A DNA stretch of 7,950 nucleotides from Treponema sp. (GTDB lineage Bacteria > Spirochaetota > Spirochaetia > Treponematales > Breznakiellaceae). Both the position numbers and the translations under genes were made by a program. This document shows positions 1 to 6,226 of the stretch, in pieces. Numbering within the stretch: position 1 is the first letter of the stretch; each line of letters starts with the position of its first letter. The DNA lies in assembly GCA_031255875.1 (NCBI GenBank), contig JAIRRR010000291.1:1-7950 (forward strand), in the 5' to 3' direction. A model generated the notes under the pieces. That model saw only the letters and a program-made list of their open reading frames with translations. It made no database searches and was not told where the DNA came from.

Positions 1-590
1 TCTATCCCCGGCGGCAGGATCTCCAGAAAGTACGGCTTGCTGGTAAAAAGCGTCACCTCGTCGCCTATATACGAGCGGAAAAGGCCCTCCAGCGGCCGGA
101 GTATCATCGGGTCCCCGGGGATGAGCAGCCTGTAACAGCCTTCTTTGATCCTCGCGCGGAAATCCGTCAGAACCGCCTGCTTGATTCCGGTAAGTTTCCG
201 GGTATAGGCGGTAAATTCGTTTTCCCGGGAGATGTACATCAGATCCCCCTCGTAGATCTGGACCGGGAAACCTTCGGCGTCGGCTAAATCGTAGGCGATC
301 AGGGCCGCGCCGGGCGGCAGGCGGGCTTCGAAAACCGCCTTTCCGCTCAGGGTCTCCTGGATAATCGCCCCGTTGTCGCAGATCAGGTACCCGTGCCGTT
401 TGTTCAGCCCGAGCTGCACGCTGAACCGCTCCATTGCCGGGGGGAACCTGCCCGAGGCCAGGACCACGGTGATACCGGCCTTCTCCGCCCTTTTGAGCAC
501 GTTCCGGGTATGGAACGAGATGGTAAGATCCGAACGCAGGAGGGTGTCGTCCAGATCGAGGGCCAGCAGGCGGACAGGGGCAGATCCCAT
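1..590 (-). CDS. Cof-type HAD-IIB family hydrolase, partial (C-terminus beyond window)
   Basis: Predicted cytosolic phosphatase of the haloacid dehalogenase superfamily, subtype IIB (Cof/YidA-like), which typically dephosphorylates sugar phosphates or other small phosphorylated metabolites; the substrate cannot be read from the sequence. Visible: 196 complete codons with no stop. Motif I is LALDLDDTLL at residues 9-18 (nucleophile Asp12, acid/base Asp14). Motif II is VVLASGR at 42-48 (Ser46). CDNGAII follows, as is usual in this subtype, and then a cap domain of about 100 residues. The last residues, FLEILPPGI, correspond to the segment just before the motif III lysine, so that lysine and the GDGxND motif lie outside the window. 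The only in-frame ATG before motif I is at 590. A GGAGG lies about 20 nt upstream, unusually far, and is better placed for an out-of-frame ATG at 601. The gene is divergent from parA, with 71 bp between the starts. Confidence 0.9.
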   Translation of the reverse strand, partial: MGSAPVRLLALDLDDTLLRSDLTISFHTRNVLKRAEKAGITVVLASGRFPPAMERFSVQLGLNKRHGYLICDNGAIIQETLSGKAVFEARLPPGAALIAYDLADAEGFPVQIYEGDLMYISRENEFTAYTRKLTGIKQAVLTDFRARIKEGCYRLLIPGDPMILRPLEGLFRSYIGDEVTLFTSKPYFLEILPPGI

Positions 591-646
591 ATGATAATCA
601 TAAACCCGCGCCTCCGTATTTTTCAATAGCAATAATTCGGCTTATC

Positions 647-655
647 TGGTATAAT
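647..655 (+). promoter_or_regulatory. Extended -10 promoter element of parA (possible leaderless start)
   Basis: TGGTATAAT is a perfect extended -10 element (TGn followed by the consensus TATAAT at 650-655). The region 17 bp upstream (627-632, TAGCAA) is only a weak -35 match, as is common for extended -10 promoters. Start of transcription about 7 nt downstream of the -10 box would fall at about 662, the A of the parA ATG. No Shine-Dalgarno-like sequence lies between the -10 box and the ATG. Confidence 0.6.
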
Positions 656-661
656 AGTCTC

Positions 662-1426
662 ATGGGTGTCACCTATGTTTTTGTGAACCAGAAAGGAGGG
701 GTAGGGAAAACTACATCGGCGATCAATATCGGGGCCTACCTGGCGGAACAGGGGAAATCGGCGCTTCTGGTGGATTTCGATTCCCAGGCGAACCTTTCCA
801 GCGGCATCGGGGTAAGGAACGCCAGGCCGGGGATCTACGAGCTTATTTCGGGGAAGGTTCCTGTTGAGCAGGCGGTCAGGGAGACCGTGACCCCCGGCCT
901 GTCGGTAATCCCCGCCAGCATCGACCTTTCCGGGGCGGCGGTGGAGCTTATCGGGCAGAAGAACCGGGATTATTACCTGAAAAACGCCCTGGCGCCGGTA
1001 AAGGAAAAATTCGACTTCCTCCTGATAGACTGCCCTCCCTCCCTGGGGATACTTACCCTGAACGGCATGACCGCCGCAGACGCGGTGCTGATCCCCATGC
1101 AGTGCGAATATTTCGCCCTGGAGGGCCTTACCCTGCTGCTCAAGACCATACAGCGCATCCAGAAAAGCCTGAACCCCGGCCTTGCCATGGGTGGCATCTT
1201 CTTTACCATGTACGACCAGAGGACCCGCCTTGCCCAAGAGGTGGTAAAGCGGGTCAGCGCCTATTTCAGGGACAAGGTTTTTGCCACGATTATCCCGCGA
1301 AACGTGCGCCTTTCCGAGGCCCCCTCCCACGGCCTCCCCATATCCAAATACGATCCCCAAAGTTCCGGGGCCCTGGCCTATAAGAGCCTTGCCCGGGAGG
1401 TGGCGCAGCGTGGCCTCAAAGCATAG
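662..1426 (+). CDS. parA: Chromosome partitioning ATPase ParA/Soj
   Basis: ParA/Soj-type Walker ATPase, 254 aa, normal length for the short chromosomal form without an N-terminal helix-turn-helix. It dimerises on ATP, binds DNA non-specifically and is driven along the nucleoid by ParB bound at parS, segregating the origin region. Visible: deviant Walker A KGGVGKTT at residues 11-18 (signature Lys11, catalytic-site Lys16); Walker A' LLVDFDSQAN at 35-44 (Asp38, Asp40); Walker B FLLIDCPPS at 119-127 (Asp123); and the conserved VRLSEAPSHGLPI at 215-227, which carries the family's DNA-contact arginine region. The ATG at 662 gives the standard short lead before Walker A. It overlaps parB by 17 nt, so the two are translated from one mRNA. 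The start probably lacks a ribosome binding site because the promoter abuts it. Confidence 0.97.
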   Translation: MGVTYVFVNQKGGVGKTTSAINIGAYLAEQGKSALLVDFDSQANLSSGIGVRNARPGIYELISGKVPVEQAVRETVTPGLSVIPASIDLSGAAVELIGQKNRDYYLKNALAPVKEKFDFLLIDCPPSLGILTLNGMTAADAVLIPMQCEYFALEGLTLLLKTIQRIQKSLNPGLAMGGIFFTMYDQRTRLAQEVVKRVSAYFRDKVFATIIPRNVRLSEAPSHGLPISKYDPQSSGALAYKSLAREVAQRGLKA

Positions 1427-2381
1427 CCCCCTGGGCAAGGGCGTGGACGCCCTGTTCCCCCCGGACGACCGGGAAGATTTCGCGTACAACGGGGCCGCTA
1501 TGCCCGGCGCGGGAATCCCGGACCCGCTTGAGGCGGATACGGGCGCGCCCCCGGATGCGGCCGCCTCGAAAGACGGGATCGTCATAGTCCCCCTGGACCG
1601 GATCGCCGCCAACCCCAGCCAGCCGCGCAAGGACTTCGCCGAAGAAGGCATAAAGGAACTGGCGGACTCGATACGGGAACACGGCATTATCTCGCCGCCC
1701 ATTGTGGAAGAGGCCGGGGACGGCTCCTACATGATTGTCATGGGCGAGCGGCGCATCAGGGCGGCAAGGGAGGCCGGGCTTGCCGAGGTGCCGGTGCTTG
1801 TCCGCGCCTATTCCGAAGAAAAACGGATGGAAGTCGCCCTTATCGAGAACATACAGCGGGTGGACCTGAACCCGGTGGAAGAGGCGATGGCCTACCGCCA
1901 GCTTATGGAGCTTACCGGCCTTTCCCAGGACGAGGTGGCCGCCCGGGTCGGGAAAAACCGCAGCACCGTGGCCAACACCCTCAGGCTGCTCAAGCTGCCC
2001 CGGCCCATGCTGGCCGCCCTGGCTTCCGGCTTTTTGTCCCCGGGCCACGGCCGCGCCCTGCTTTCCGTGATGGACGGGGCAGGCCAGGAGACCCTTTTCC
2101 GGGAAATTACCGGCAAGGGGCTTTCGGTACGCGAGGCGGAGAAGCGGGCGGCGGCCCTGAACGCCGGCCAGGGGAAAAGCTCCGTGGAGGTCCACATCCT
2201 CAACAAGGACCCCCCGCCCCCCCGCGACCCGGAACTGGCCGCGATGGAGCAGCGTTTTATCGACACCCTGGGGACAAAAGTGGCGATCAGCGGTGGCCTG
2301 GAAAAGGGGACGATCAAAATCGATTACTATTCGATGGACGACCTGGACCGGCTGCTGGGCATACTGGGCGGCGCGGGCTGA
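1410..2381 (+). CDS. parB: Chromosome partitioning CTPase/DNA-binding protein ParB/Spo0J
   Basis: ParB/Spo0J family protein, 323 aa. It binds parS near the replication origin, loads as a CTP-dependent sliding clamp and stimulates ParA. Domains in order: N-terminal ParA-interaction motif LGKGVDALFP (residues 8-17); a linker rich in Pro/Ala/Gly (about 18-55); ParB/Srx CTPase domain from about 57, with NPSQPR (68-73), GERRIRAAR (112-120) and ENIQRVDLNPVEEA (146-159); helix-turn-helix region GLSQDEVAARVGKNRSTVAN (170-189) followed by LRLLKLP; and a C-terminal dimerisation segment from about 272. The GTG start at 1410 was chosen because it places the LGKG motif at the N-terminus and is preceded by GGGAGG (1395-1400) with 9 nt spacing. 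Longer frames running back into parA are not supported. The start lies inside the 3' end of parA, indicating translational coupling. The stop is TGA. Confidence 0.96.
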   Translation: MASKHSPLGKGVDALFPPDDREDFAYNGAAMPGAGIPDPLEADTGAPPDAAASKDGIVIVPLDRIAANPSQPRKDFAEEGIKELADSIREHGIISPPIVEEAGDGSYMIVMGERRIRAAREAGLAEVPVLVRAYSEEKRMEVALIENIQRVDLNPVEEAMAYRQLMELTGLSQDEVAARVGKNRSTVANTLRLLKLPRPMLAALASGFLSPGHGRALLSVMDGAGQETLFREITGKGLSVREAEKRAAALNAGQGKSSVEVHILNKDPPPPRDPELAAMEQRFIDTLGTKVAISGGLEKGTIKIDYYSMDDLDRLLGILGGAG

Positions 2382-2418
2382 TAAATTCAAAATACCGGCA
2401 ATTATTGACTCATTGTTC

Positions 2419-2447
2419 TTGTAAAAAATGATTAATTTGTGTATAAT
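2419..2447 (+). promoter_or_regulatory. Sigma-70-type promoter of the TAXI-TRAP operon
   Basis: A -35 box TTGTAA (2419-2424, 4 of 6 consensus matches), a 17-bp spacer and a perfect -10 box TATAAT (2442-2447) lie in a short AT-rich island in otherwise GC-rich DNA. Transcription should begin near 2454, giving a leader of about 69 nt before the binding protein ATG. A TTGACT at 2405-2410 is also present, but its 31-bp distance from the -10 box is too long for it to be the partner -35. Confidence 0.7.
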
Positions 2448-2453
2448 TATACA
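2440..2453. promoter_or_regulatory. 14-bp perfect palindrome over the -10 box, candidate operator
   Basis: TGTATAATTATACA reads identically on both strands and contains the -10 hexamer TATAAT. Two further flanking positions on each side (2437-2438 and 2455-2456) are also complementary after one mismatch. The position, with its right half over the expected transcription start, is typical for a repressor site. Because the -10 box itself supplies much of the AT content, part of the symmetry could be chance. No regulator gene is present in the window. Confidence 0.35.
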
Positions 2454-2460
2454 AAACAAT

Positions 2461-2496
2461 CCCCGCCCGGCGTTTTACGGTTTCGGCGGCGCGGGG
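2461..2496 (+). promoter_or_regulatory. GC-rich stem-loop in the 5' leader of the TAXI operon mRNA
   Basis: CCCCGC (2461-2466) pairs with GCGGGG (2491-2496). The stem continues inward with CCG (2467-2469) against CGG (2487-2489) past a one-base bulge. It begins only about 7 nt after the predicted transcription start and ends about 14 nt before the Shine-Dalgarno, so it would cap the mRNA 5' end without masking the ribosome site. Protection from decay is a plausible role; no ligand-binding motif was recognised. Confidence 0.4.
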
Positions 2497-2522
2497 GGGC
2501 AATCTTCTTAAGGAGGAGAATT

Positions 2523-3485
2523 ATGAAAGCTAAAACGACTATTCTGACGGCGGCCCTGCTTGCCGCGCTGATTTCCGGGGTTTTTGCCAGCGGCAGATCC
2601 CAGGGATCCCAGCAGATCCGGATGGCTACCGGCGGCAATACCGGGACCTACTACGCCTACGGGTCCGCCGTGGGGCAGATCCTTACCGAAAAGACCGGCA
2701 TCCCCATCACGATCCAGTCAACCGGCGCGTCCAAGGCGAATATCCAGCTTATCGCCGCCGGGGAAGTGGAACTCGCCATTGTCCAGAACGATGTCATGGA
2801 CTACGCGTACCGGGGGGTGGACCTGTTCAACGGGGAGAAGATCACCGACTTTTCCACCATGGCCGCCCTCTACGCCGAGGTCTGCCAGGTAGTGGCCAAC
2901 CCCGCGTCGGGCATACGGACCATAGCCGACCTCAAGGGCAAGAACGTGTCCGTGGGGGACGCGGGGAGCGGCACCGAATTCAACGCGCGCCAGATACTCG
3001 AAGCCTACGGCATCACCTTTGACGACATCGGCAGGCAGAATCTGAGCTTCGGCGCTTCCGCCGACGCTCTCAGGGACAACAAGATCGACGCCTTCTTCTG
3101 CGTTGCCGGGGCGCCCACCACCGCCATCGTGGACCTGGCCGTCGGGAAGGACGTGGTCGTTTTGGATGTTGACGACGCCCACGCCCGGACCCTTATTCAG
3201 AAGTACCCCTTTTACACCCAGTACCCCATCCCTGCCGGAAGCTACCGGGGCCAGAACAGCGAGGTGAAAACCGTGGCGATTAAGGCCACTTTCATCGTCA
3301 GCAGCAAGCTTTCCAACGACACGGTATACAGCCTGACCAAGAATCTGTTCGAGAACAAGCAGAGGATAGTCGAGGCCCATGTCAAGGGATCGGAACTGAC
3401 CGCCGAATACGCGGTGTCGGGAATTTCCGTGCCCTTCCATCCCGGCGCGGAAAGATACCTCAAGGAAATCGGCGCGCTTAAATAG
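2523..3485 (+). CDS. TRAP transporter substrate-binding protein, TAXI family
   Basis: Periplasmic substrate-binding subunit of a TAXI-type TRAP transporter, 320 aa, usual family size. It binds a small, probably carboxylated, compound and hands it to the fused permease downstream; the substrate cannot be predicted here. Visible: Sec signal peptide with KAK n-region, hydrophobic core TILTAALLAALISGV and likely cleavage after VFA (Ala22). Mature motifs are GGNTGTYY (37-44), the typical start of the first lobe; QSTGASKANIQLIAAGEVEL (65-84); GDAGSGTEFNARQIL (145-159); and PFHPGAERYLKE (304-315), the family's C-terminal signature. The ATG at 2523 has AGGAGG (2511-2516) with 6 nt spacing and puts the signal peptide at the N-terminus; the frame remains open upstream into the promoter but is not used. 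It is first in an operon with the DUF1850 and permease genes, separated from the former by a GC-rich hairpin region. Confidence 0.95.
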   Translation: MKAKTTILTAALLAALISGVFASGRSQGSQQIRMATGGNTGTYYAYGSAVGQILTEKTGIPITIQSTGASKANIQLIAAGEVELAIVQNDVMDYAYRGVDLFNGEKITDFSTMAALYAEVCQVVANPASGIRTIADLKGKNVSVGDAGSGTEFNARQILEAYGITFDDIGRQNLSFGASADALRDNKIDAFFCVAGAPTTAIVDLAVGKDVVVLDVDDAHARTLIQKYPFYTQYPIPAGSYRGQNSEVKTVAIKATFIVSSKLSNDTVYSLTKNLFENKQRIVEAHVKGSELTAEYAVSGISVPFHPGAERYLKEIGALK

Positions 3486-3529
3486 CGCCGCTGCGGGGCG
3501 GGAATCCGGCTTGGGGCACAGGGCGCGTC

Positions 3530-3550
3530 CGCCGGCCGGGATTTCCGGCG
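3530..3550 (+). other. GC-rich stem-loop downstream of the binding protein gene
   Basis: CGCCGG (3530-3535) and CCGGCG (3545-3550) are exact inverted repeats around a 9-nt spacer, about 45 nt after the binding protein stop codon. No T-run follows, so it is not a classical intrinsic terminator. In binding-protein-first operons such hairpins often stabilise the upstream mRNA segment and give the first gene higher output. That role is inferred here, and short GC-rich inverted repeats also arise by chance in DNA of this composition. Confidence 0.3.
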
Positions 3551-3583
3551 CCGGGCAACAGGCCGGGCTGCCCGCTCCAATGG

Positions 3584-3616
3584 TTTTCCCCCCGCCCGTC
3601 CGCAGGCAGGGGAAAA
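3584..3616 (+). other. Stem-loop between binding protein and DUF1850 genes
   Basis: TTTTCCCC (3584-3591) and GGGGAAAA (3609-3616) form an exact 8-bp inverted repeat. GCC/GGC (3594-3596 with 3605-3607) extends it inside a small asymmetric loop. It is followed closely by a second, weaker inverted repeat, AACCCC (3627-3632) with GGGGTT (3643-3648). The right arm of this second repeat abuts the candidate TTG start of the DUF1850 gene. Together these may dampen transcription or translation of the downstream genes. No T-tract follows either stem, so full termination is unlikely. Confidence 0.4.
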
Positions 3617-3648
3617 ACGGTTTCCGAACCCCAAAGGCCTGCGGGGTT

Positions 3649-4230
3649 TTGGCTCTCCATCCCTTGCGCGTTTTTTTCCCGGCAGGGGCGCTTCTCGCGC
3701 TTTTCCTGTCATGCGCGGGGGGTCCGTCTCTTGCGGAAGGCCCCCGTTTCCTCACGGTCCGGGACGCGGACACGGGCCGGCTTTACGGGAAATGGCGGCT
3801 CCGGGAAACGCGGGCGGGGCAGGGCGGGGAAGCCCGGGAAGACGCGCCCCGGTTCTCCGTCGAGTTCGTCCACTCGGTAAACAACAGCCCGGTCAGGGAG
3901 ACTTTCGCGGTCGGCCGCGACGGCAGCATCAGCGCGGTGGAGGCGCGTTTTTATTCTTTCGGCGCGGGGATGCCCTCCGATTTGGAAGAGGGCCTTACGC
4001 TGGGCCGGGACGGGGACGCCCTGGTACTCAGCGGGTTTTCGGGGAAGGGGGCGCGCGGGCTCGATTATATCGTGGGGACCGTTTCCGACCACCTTTTGTA
4101 TATCAACGGCGAGACGGTAAGCCTGCGGGGCCTTTGCGGCAGAAACGCCCATATCAGGATACAGGGGGAAGTCATGGGCGCGGGGCGTTCATGTCCGATC
4201 AGCGCAAGCGGCAATGCCGCCGCTTTTTAA
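3649..4230 (+). CDS. DUF1850 family protein, putative lipoprotein, TAXI-TRAP accessory
   Basis: DUF1850 protein, often encoded between a TAXI binding protein and a fused TRAP permease; its molecular role is unknown. Visible (numbering from TTG 3649, 193 aa): hydrophobic segment VFFPAGALLALFLSC ending at Cys22, a relaxed lipobox of the kind accepted in spirochaetes, suggesting an exported lipoprotein. The conserved core follows: FSVEFVHSVNNSPVRETF (69-86), DGSISAVEARFYSFGAG (91-107) and VGTVSDHLLYINGETVSLR (142-160). The start is uncertain. TTG 3649 gives a normal lipoprotein signal length, TTG 3664 a shorter one, and ATG 3580 a 30-residue basic n-region running through the hairpin zone; TTG 3511 is unlikely. 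None has a convincing Shine-Dalgarno. The ending TAA is 13 nt before the permease ATG, so the two are co-transcribed. Confidence 0.85.
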   Translation: MALHPLRVFFPAGALLALFLSCAGGPSLAEGPRFLTVRDADTGRLYGKWRLRETRAGQGGEAREDAPRFSVEFVHSVNNSPVRETFAVGRDGSISAVEARFYSFGAGMPSDLEEGLTLGRDGDALVLSGFSGKGARGLDYIVGTVSDHLLYINGETVSLRGLCGRNAHIRIQGEVMGAGRSCPISASGNAAAF

Positions 4231-4243
4231 GCAGGAGAGTAAC

Positions 4244-6181
4244 ATGGCACATAAGGATAAGGAAATTCATGTTTTAAGCGAGCGGGAGACGGAAGAACTG
4301 ATAGCCCAGTTTGACCGGGAATCCAATGTGCGCCGTTTCTCCGGCATCCCCGACTACCTTGTCAAGGGCCTCCTGCTCCTCTTTACCGTCTACGTGGTCT
4401 GGGTAACCCTGATAGTATCCCTGCCCGAGCAGGTCCGCCGGAGCGCCTTCCTGGGGATACTCATTTTTGCCGGGTACATACTCTACCCCGTAAAGATGGG
4501 CACGACCAAGCGGCTTAACCACATACCCTGGTACGATTTCGTGCTGGGCGTGCTGGGCGCCGTCTCGTTCTTCTACTATGTGATCAATTTCCAGGAGATC
4601 ATCAACCGGGCGATAATGCTCCAGCCGCTGGACATAGTGATGGGCATAGCCGGGGTACTCATCCTGGCGGAACTGTGCCGCCGGGTAGTAGGCATACCGA
4701 TACTGGTCGTGGCAGCCGGTTTTATTACCTACGCGTTCGCGGCGGGCTTTTCGCTCAAGCGCGTCGTCCACCAGCTTTTCTACACCACCGACGGCATTAT
4801 CGGCACGCCCATCGGGGTATGCTCGACATTTATCGTGCTCTTTATCTTCCTGGCCGCCATCCTGGAAAGATCGGGGATCGCCTCCTTCTTTATAGACCTG
4901 GCGAATTCCGTGGCGGGCTTCGCCTCGGGGGGGCCGGCGAAGGTGGCGGTCATCGCCAGCGCCTTCGAGGGCATGTACTCGGGAAGCTCCGTGGCGAACA
5001 CCGTGGGCTCGGGGAGCGTGACTATCCCGGTAATGAAGAAGATCGGCTACAAGCCGGAATTCGCCGCGGCGGTGGAAGCCGCCGCGTCAACCGGCGGCCA
5101 GATCATGCCCCCCATCATGGGGGCCGCCGCCTTCCTCATGGCCGAGCTGACGGGCATACCCTACCCGGTGATCGCCGTGTCCGCGATACTGCCCGCCGTG
5201 CTTTACTTTACCGGCATCTTCCTGATGATCCACTTCGAGGCAAAGAAACTTAAGCTCAGGGGGCTGCCCAAGGAGGAGATACCCAATTTCTGGAAGCTGC
5301 TCGTTTTCCGGGGCTATTTGTTCCTGCCGGTAATCGTGCTCGTGGCCCTGATGAGTTTCGGCTTTACCCCCGCCTATGCCGCGCTTTTCGCCATTGTCAC
5401 CGCGATTGTGGTCAGCATGTTCCGCAAGGACACCCGCTTTACGCCGGCAAGTTTTCTCGACGCCCTGGCGGCGGGCTCCCGCAACACCATCGGCGTCGCC
5501 ATGGCCTGCGCCATCGCGGGCATCGTGGTGGGGATCGTGTCGCTCACCGGCCTGGGCCAGGTCCTTATCGCCCTGCTCCTTACGGTGGCGAACAACAGCC
5601 TCTTCCTCGCCCTGGTCCTTACCATGATCGCCTGCCTTATCCTGGGCATGGGGATTCCCACCACGGCGAACTACGTAATCATGGCGACCATTACCGCGCC
5701 CATTGTGATACGCATGGGAGTCCCGATAATGGCGGCCCACATGTTCGTGTTTTACTTCGGCATCGTGGCGGACATTACGCCCCCCGTCGCCCTGGCCGCG
5801 TACGCGGGCGCTGCCATAGCCAAGTCCAATCCCATAAAGACCGGGGTCATCGCGACCCGGCTTGCCATTACGGCCTTTATCATCCCCTATATCTTCGCCT
5901 TTAGCCCGGAGATGCTCCTCATCGATACGGATATCCTGCATGTCGTGCGGATCGTCATCACTTCGGTAATCGGGATGTTCGGCCTCGCCACCGGCCTTGA
6001 AGGCTATATGTTCATCCCGGCGATTATCCCGGAGCGGCTCATGGCTGTAGCGGGCGGCCTCTGCCTCATCCATCCGGGGCTCGTCACCGATACGGCCGGC
6101 CTGGTCCTTATCGCCGCGGTAGTGACGCTCCAGCTCATCCGCAGGAGGCGCGGGCTCGTGGGGCAGATCAAGGCGCCGTAG
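4244..6181 (+). CDS. TRAP transporter permease, 4TM/12TM fusion protein
   Basis: Inner membrane permease of a TAXI-TRAP transporter, 645 aa, in which the small (4-helix, DctQ-like) and large (12-helix, DctM-like) subunits are joined in one chain, as is usual for TAXI systems. It imports the ligand delivered by the binding protein using an ion gradient. Visible: a charged cytoplasmic N-terminus (1-36); hydrophobic segments near 38-60, 67-83, 97-117 and 128-145 (small-subunit part); then the large part with SAFEGMYSGSSVANTVGSGS (239-258), EAAASTGGQIMPPIMGAAAF (278-297), LGMGIPTTANYVIM (467-480) and FGIVADITPPVALAAYAGAA (505-524). These are the Gly/Ser/Pro-rich re-entrant and transport-site regions of the DctM family. 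The chain ends in a basic tail, RRRR, near 633. The ATG at 4244 has AGGAG (4233-4237) 6 nt upstream; an in-frame ATG at 4214 overlaps DUF1850 and lacks such a site. Last gene of the operon. Confidence 0.95.
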   Translation: MAHKDKEIHVLSERETEELIAQFDRESNVRRFSGIPDYLVKGLLLLFTVYVVWVTLIVSLPEQVRRSAFLGILIFAGYILYPVKMGTTKRLNHIPWYDFVLGVLGAVSFFYYVINFQEIINRAIMLQPLDIVMGIAGVLILAELCRRVVGIPILVVAAGFITYAFAAGFSLKRVVHQLFYTTDGIIGTPIGVCSTFIVLFIFLAAILERSGIASFFIDLANSVAGFASGGPAKVAVIASAFEGMYSGSSVANTVGSGSVTIPVMKKIGYKPEFAAAVEAAASTGGQIMPPIMGAAAFLMAELTGIPYPVIAVSAILPAVLYFTGIFLMIHFEAKKLKLRGLPKEEIPNFWKLLVFRGYLFLPVIVLVALMSFGFTPAYAALFAIVTAIVVSMFRKDTRFTPASFLDALAAGSRNTIGVAMACAIAGIVVGIVSLTGLGQVLIALLLTVANNSLFLALVLTMIACLILGMGIPTTANYVIMATITAPIVIRMGVPIMAAHMFVFYFGIVADITPPVALAAYAGAAIAKSNPIKTGVIATRLAITAFIIPYIFAFSPEMLLIDTDILHVVRIVITSVIGMFGLATGLEGYMFIPAIIPERLMAVAGGLCLIHPGLVTDTAGLVLIAAVVTLQLIRRRRGLVGQIKAP

Positions 6182-6189
6182 CCCTTGCC

Positions 6190-6226
6190 GGAAGCTCCGG
6201 GCCCGGTCGGGTCTTCCGGAGCTTCC
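6190..6226. terminator. Perfect 11-bp stem-loop between convergent genes, likely bidirectional terminator
   Basis: GGAAGCTCCGG (6190-6200) and CCGGAGCTTCC (6216-6226) are exact reverse complements around a 15-nt loop, in which CCC/GGG can pair further. It starts 8 nt after the permease stop and its last base adjoins the mgtE stop codon (6227-6229). It is the only strong inverted repeat between the convergent genes. There is no T-run on either side, so it is a weak match to a classical intrinsic terminator. Termination plus 3'-end protection for both mRNAs is the most likely role. Confidence 0.7.

Noticed and set aside
404..601. 65-codon minus-strand ORF starting at ATG 601
   Set aside because: It is out of frame with the HAD hydrolase, whose motifs are intact; no domain is visible. 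Kept only as a start-site oddity in the findings.
1281..1409. N-terminal extension of parB from an ATG at 1281
   Set aside because: The extension reads as out-of-frame parA sequence. The GTG at 1410 has a Shine-Dalgarno and gives the conserved N-terminal LGKG motif.
623..2459. Long minus-strand ORFs opposite parA and parB (359 and 347 codons)
   Set aside because: Both strands cannot plausibly carry these; parA and parB have full motif sets, ribosome-site or overlap logic, and the antisense frames show only compositional bias.
590..2522. parS centromere site near parAB
   Set aside because: I looked for a CACGTG-centred palindrome flanked by TGTTNC/GNAACA-like arms and saw none in the window.
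3511..3648. Long N-terminal extension of the DUF1850 protein from TTG 3511
   Set aside because: It would run through the GC-rich hairpins, puts about 60 residues before the signal segment and has no ribosome site.
2718..3773. Long minus-strand ORF of 351 codons opposite the binding protein gene
   Set aside because: It is antisense to a clear TAXI protein with family motifs. Its product is rich in Gly/Ala/Arg/Pro with no recognisable domain, as expected for a GC-rich shadow frame.
4675..6073. Overlapping plus- and minus-strand frames inside the permease gene
   Set aside because: Products are Arg/His/Gly/Asp-rich low-complexity shadows of a well-supported membrane protein.
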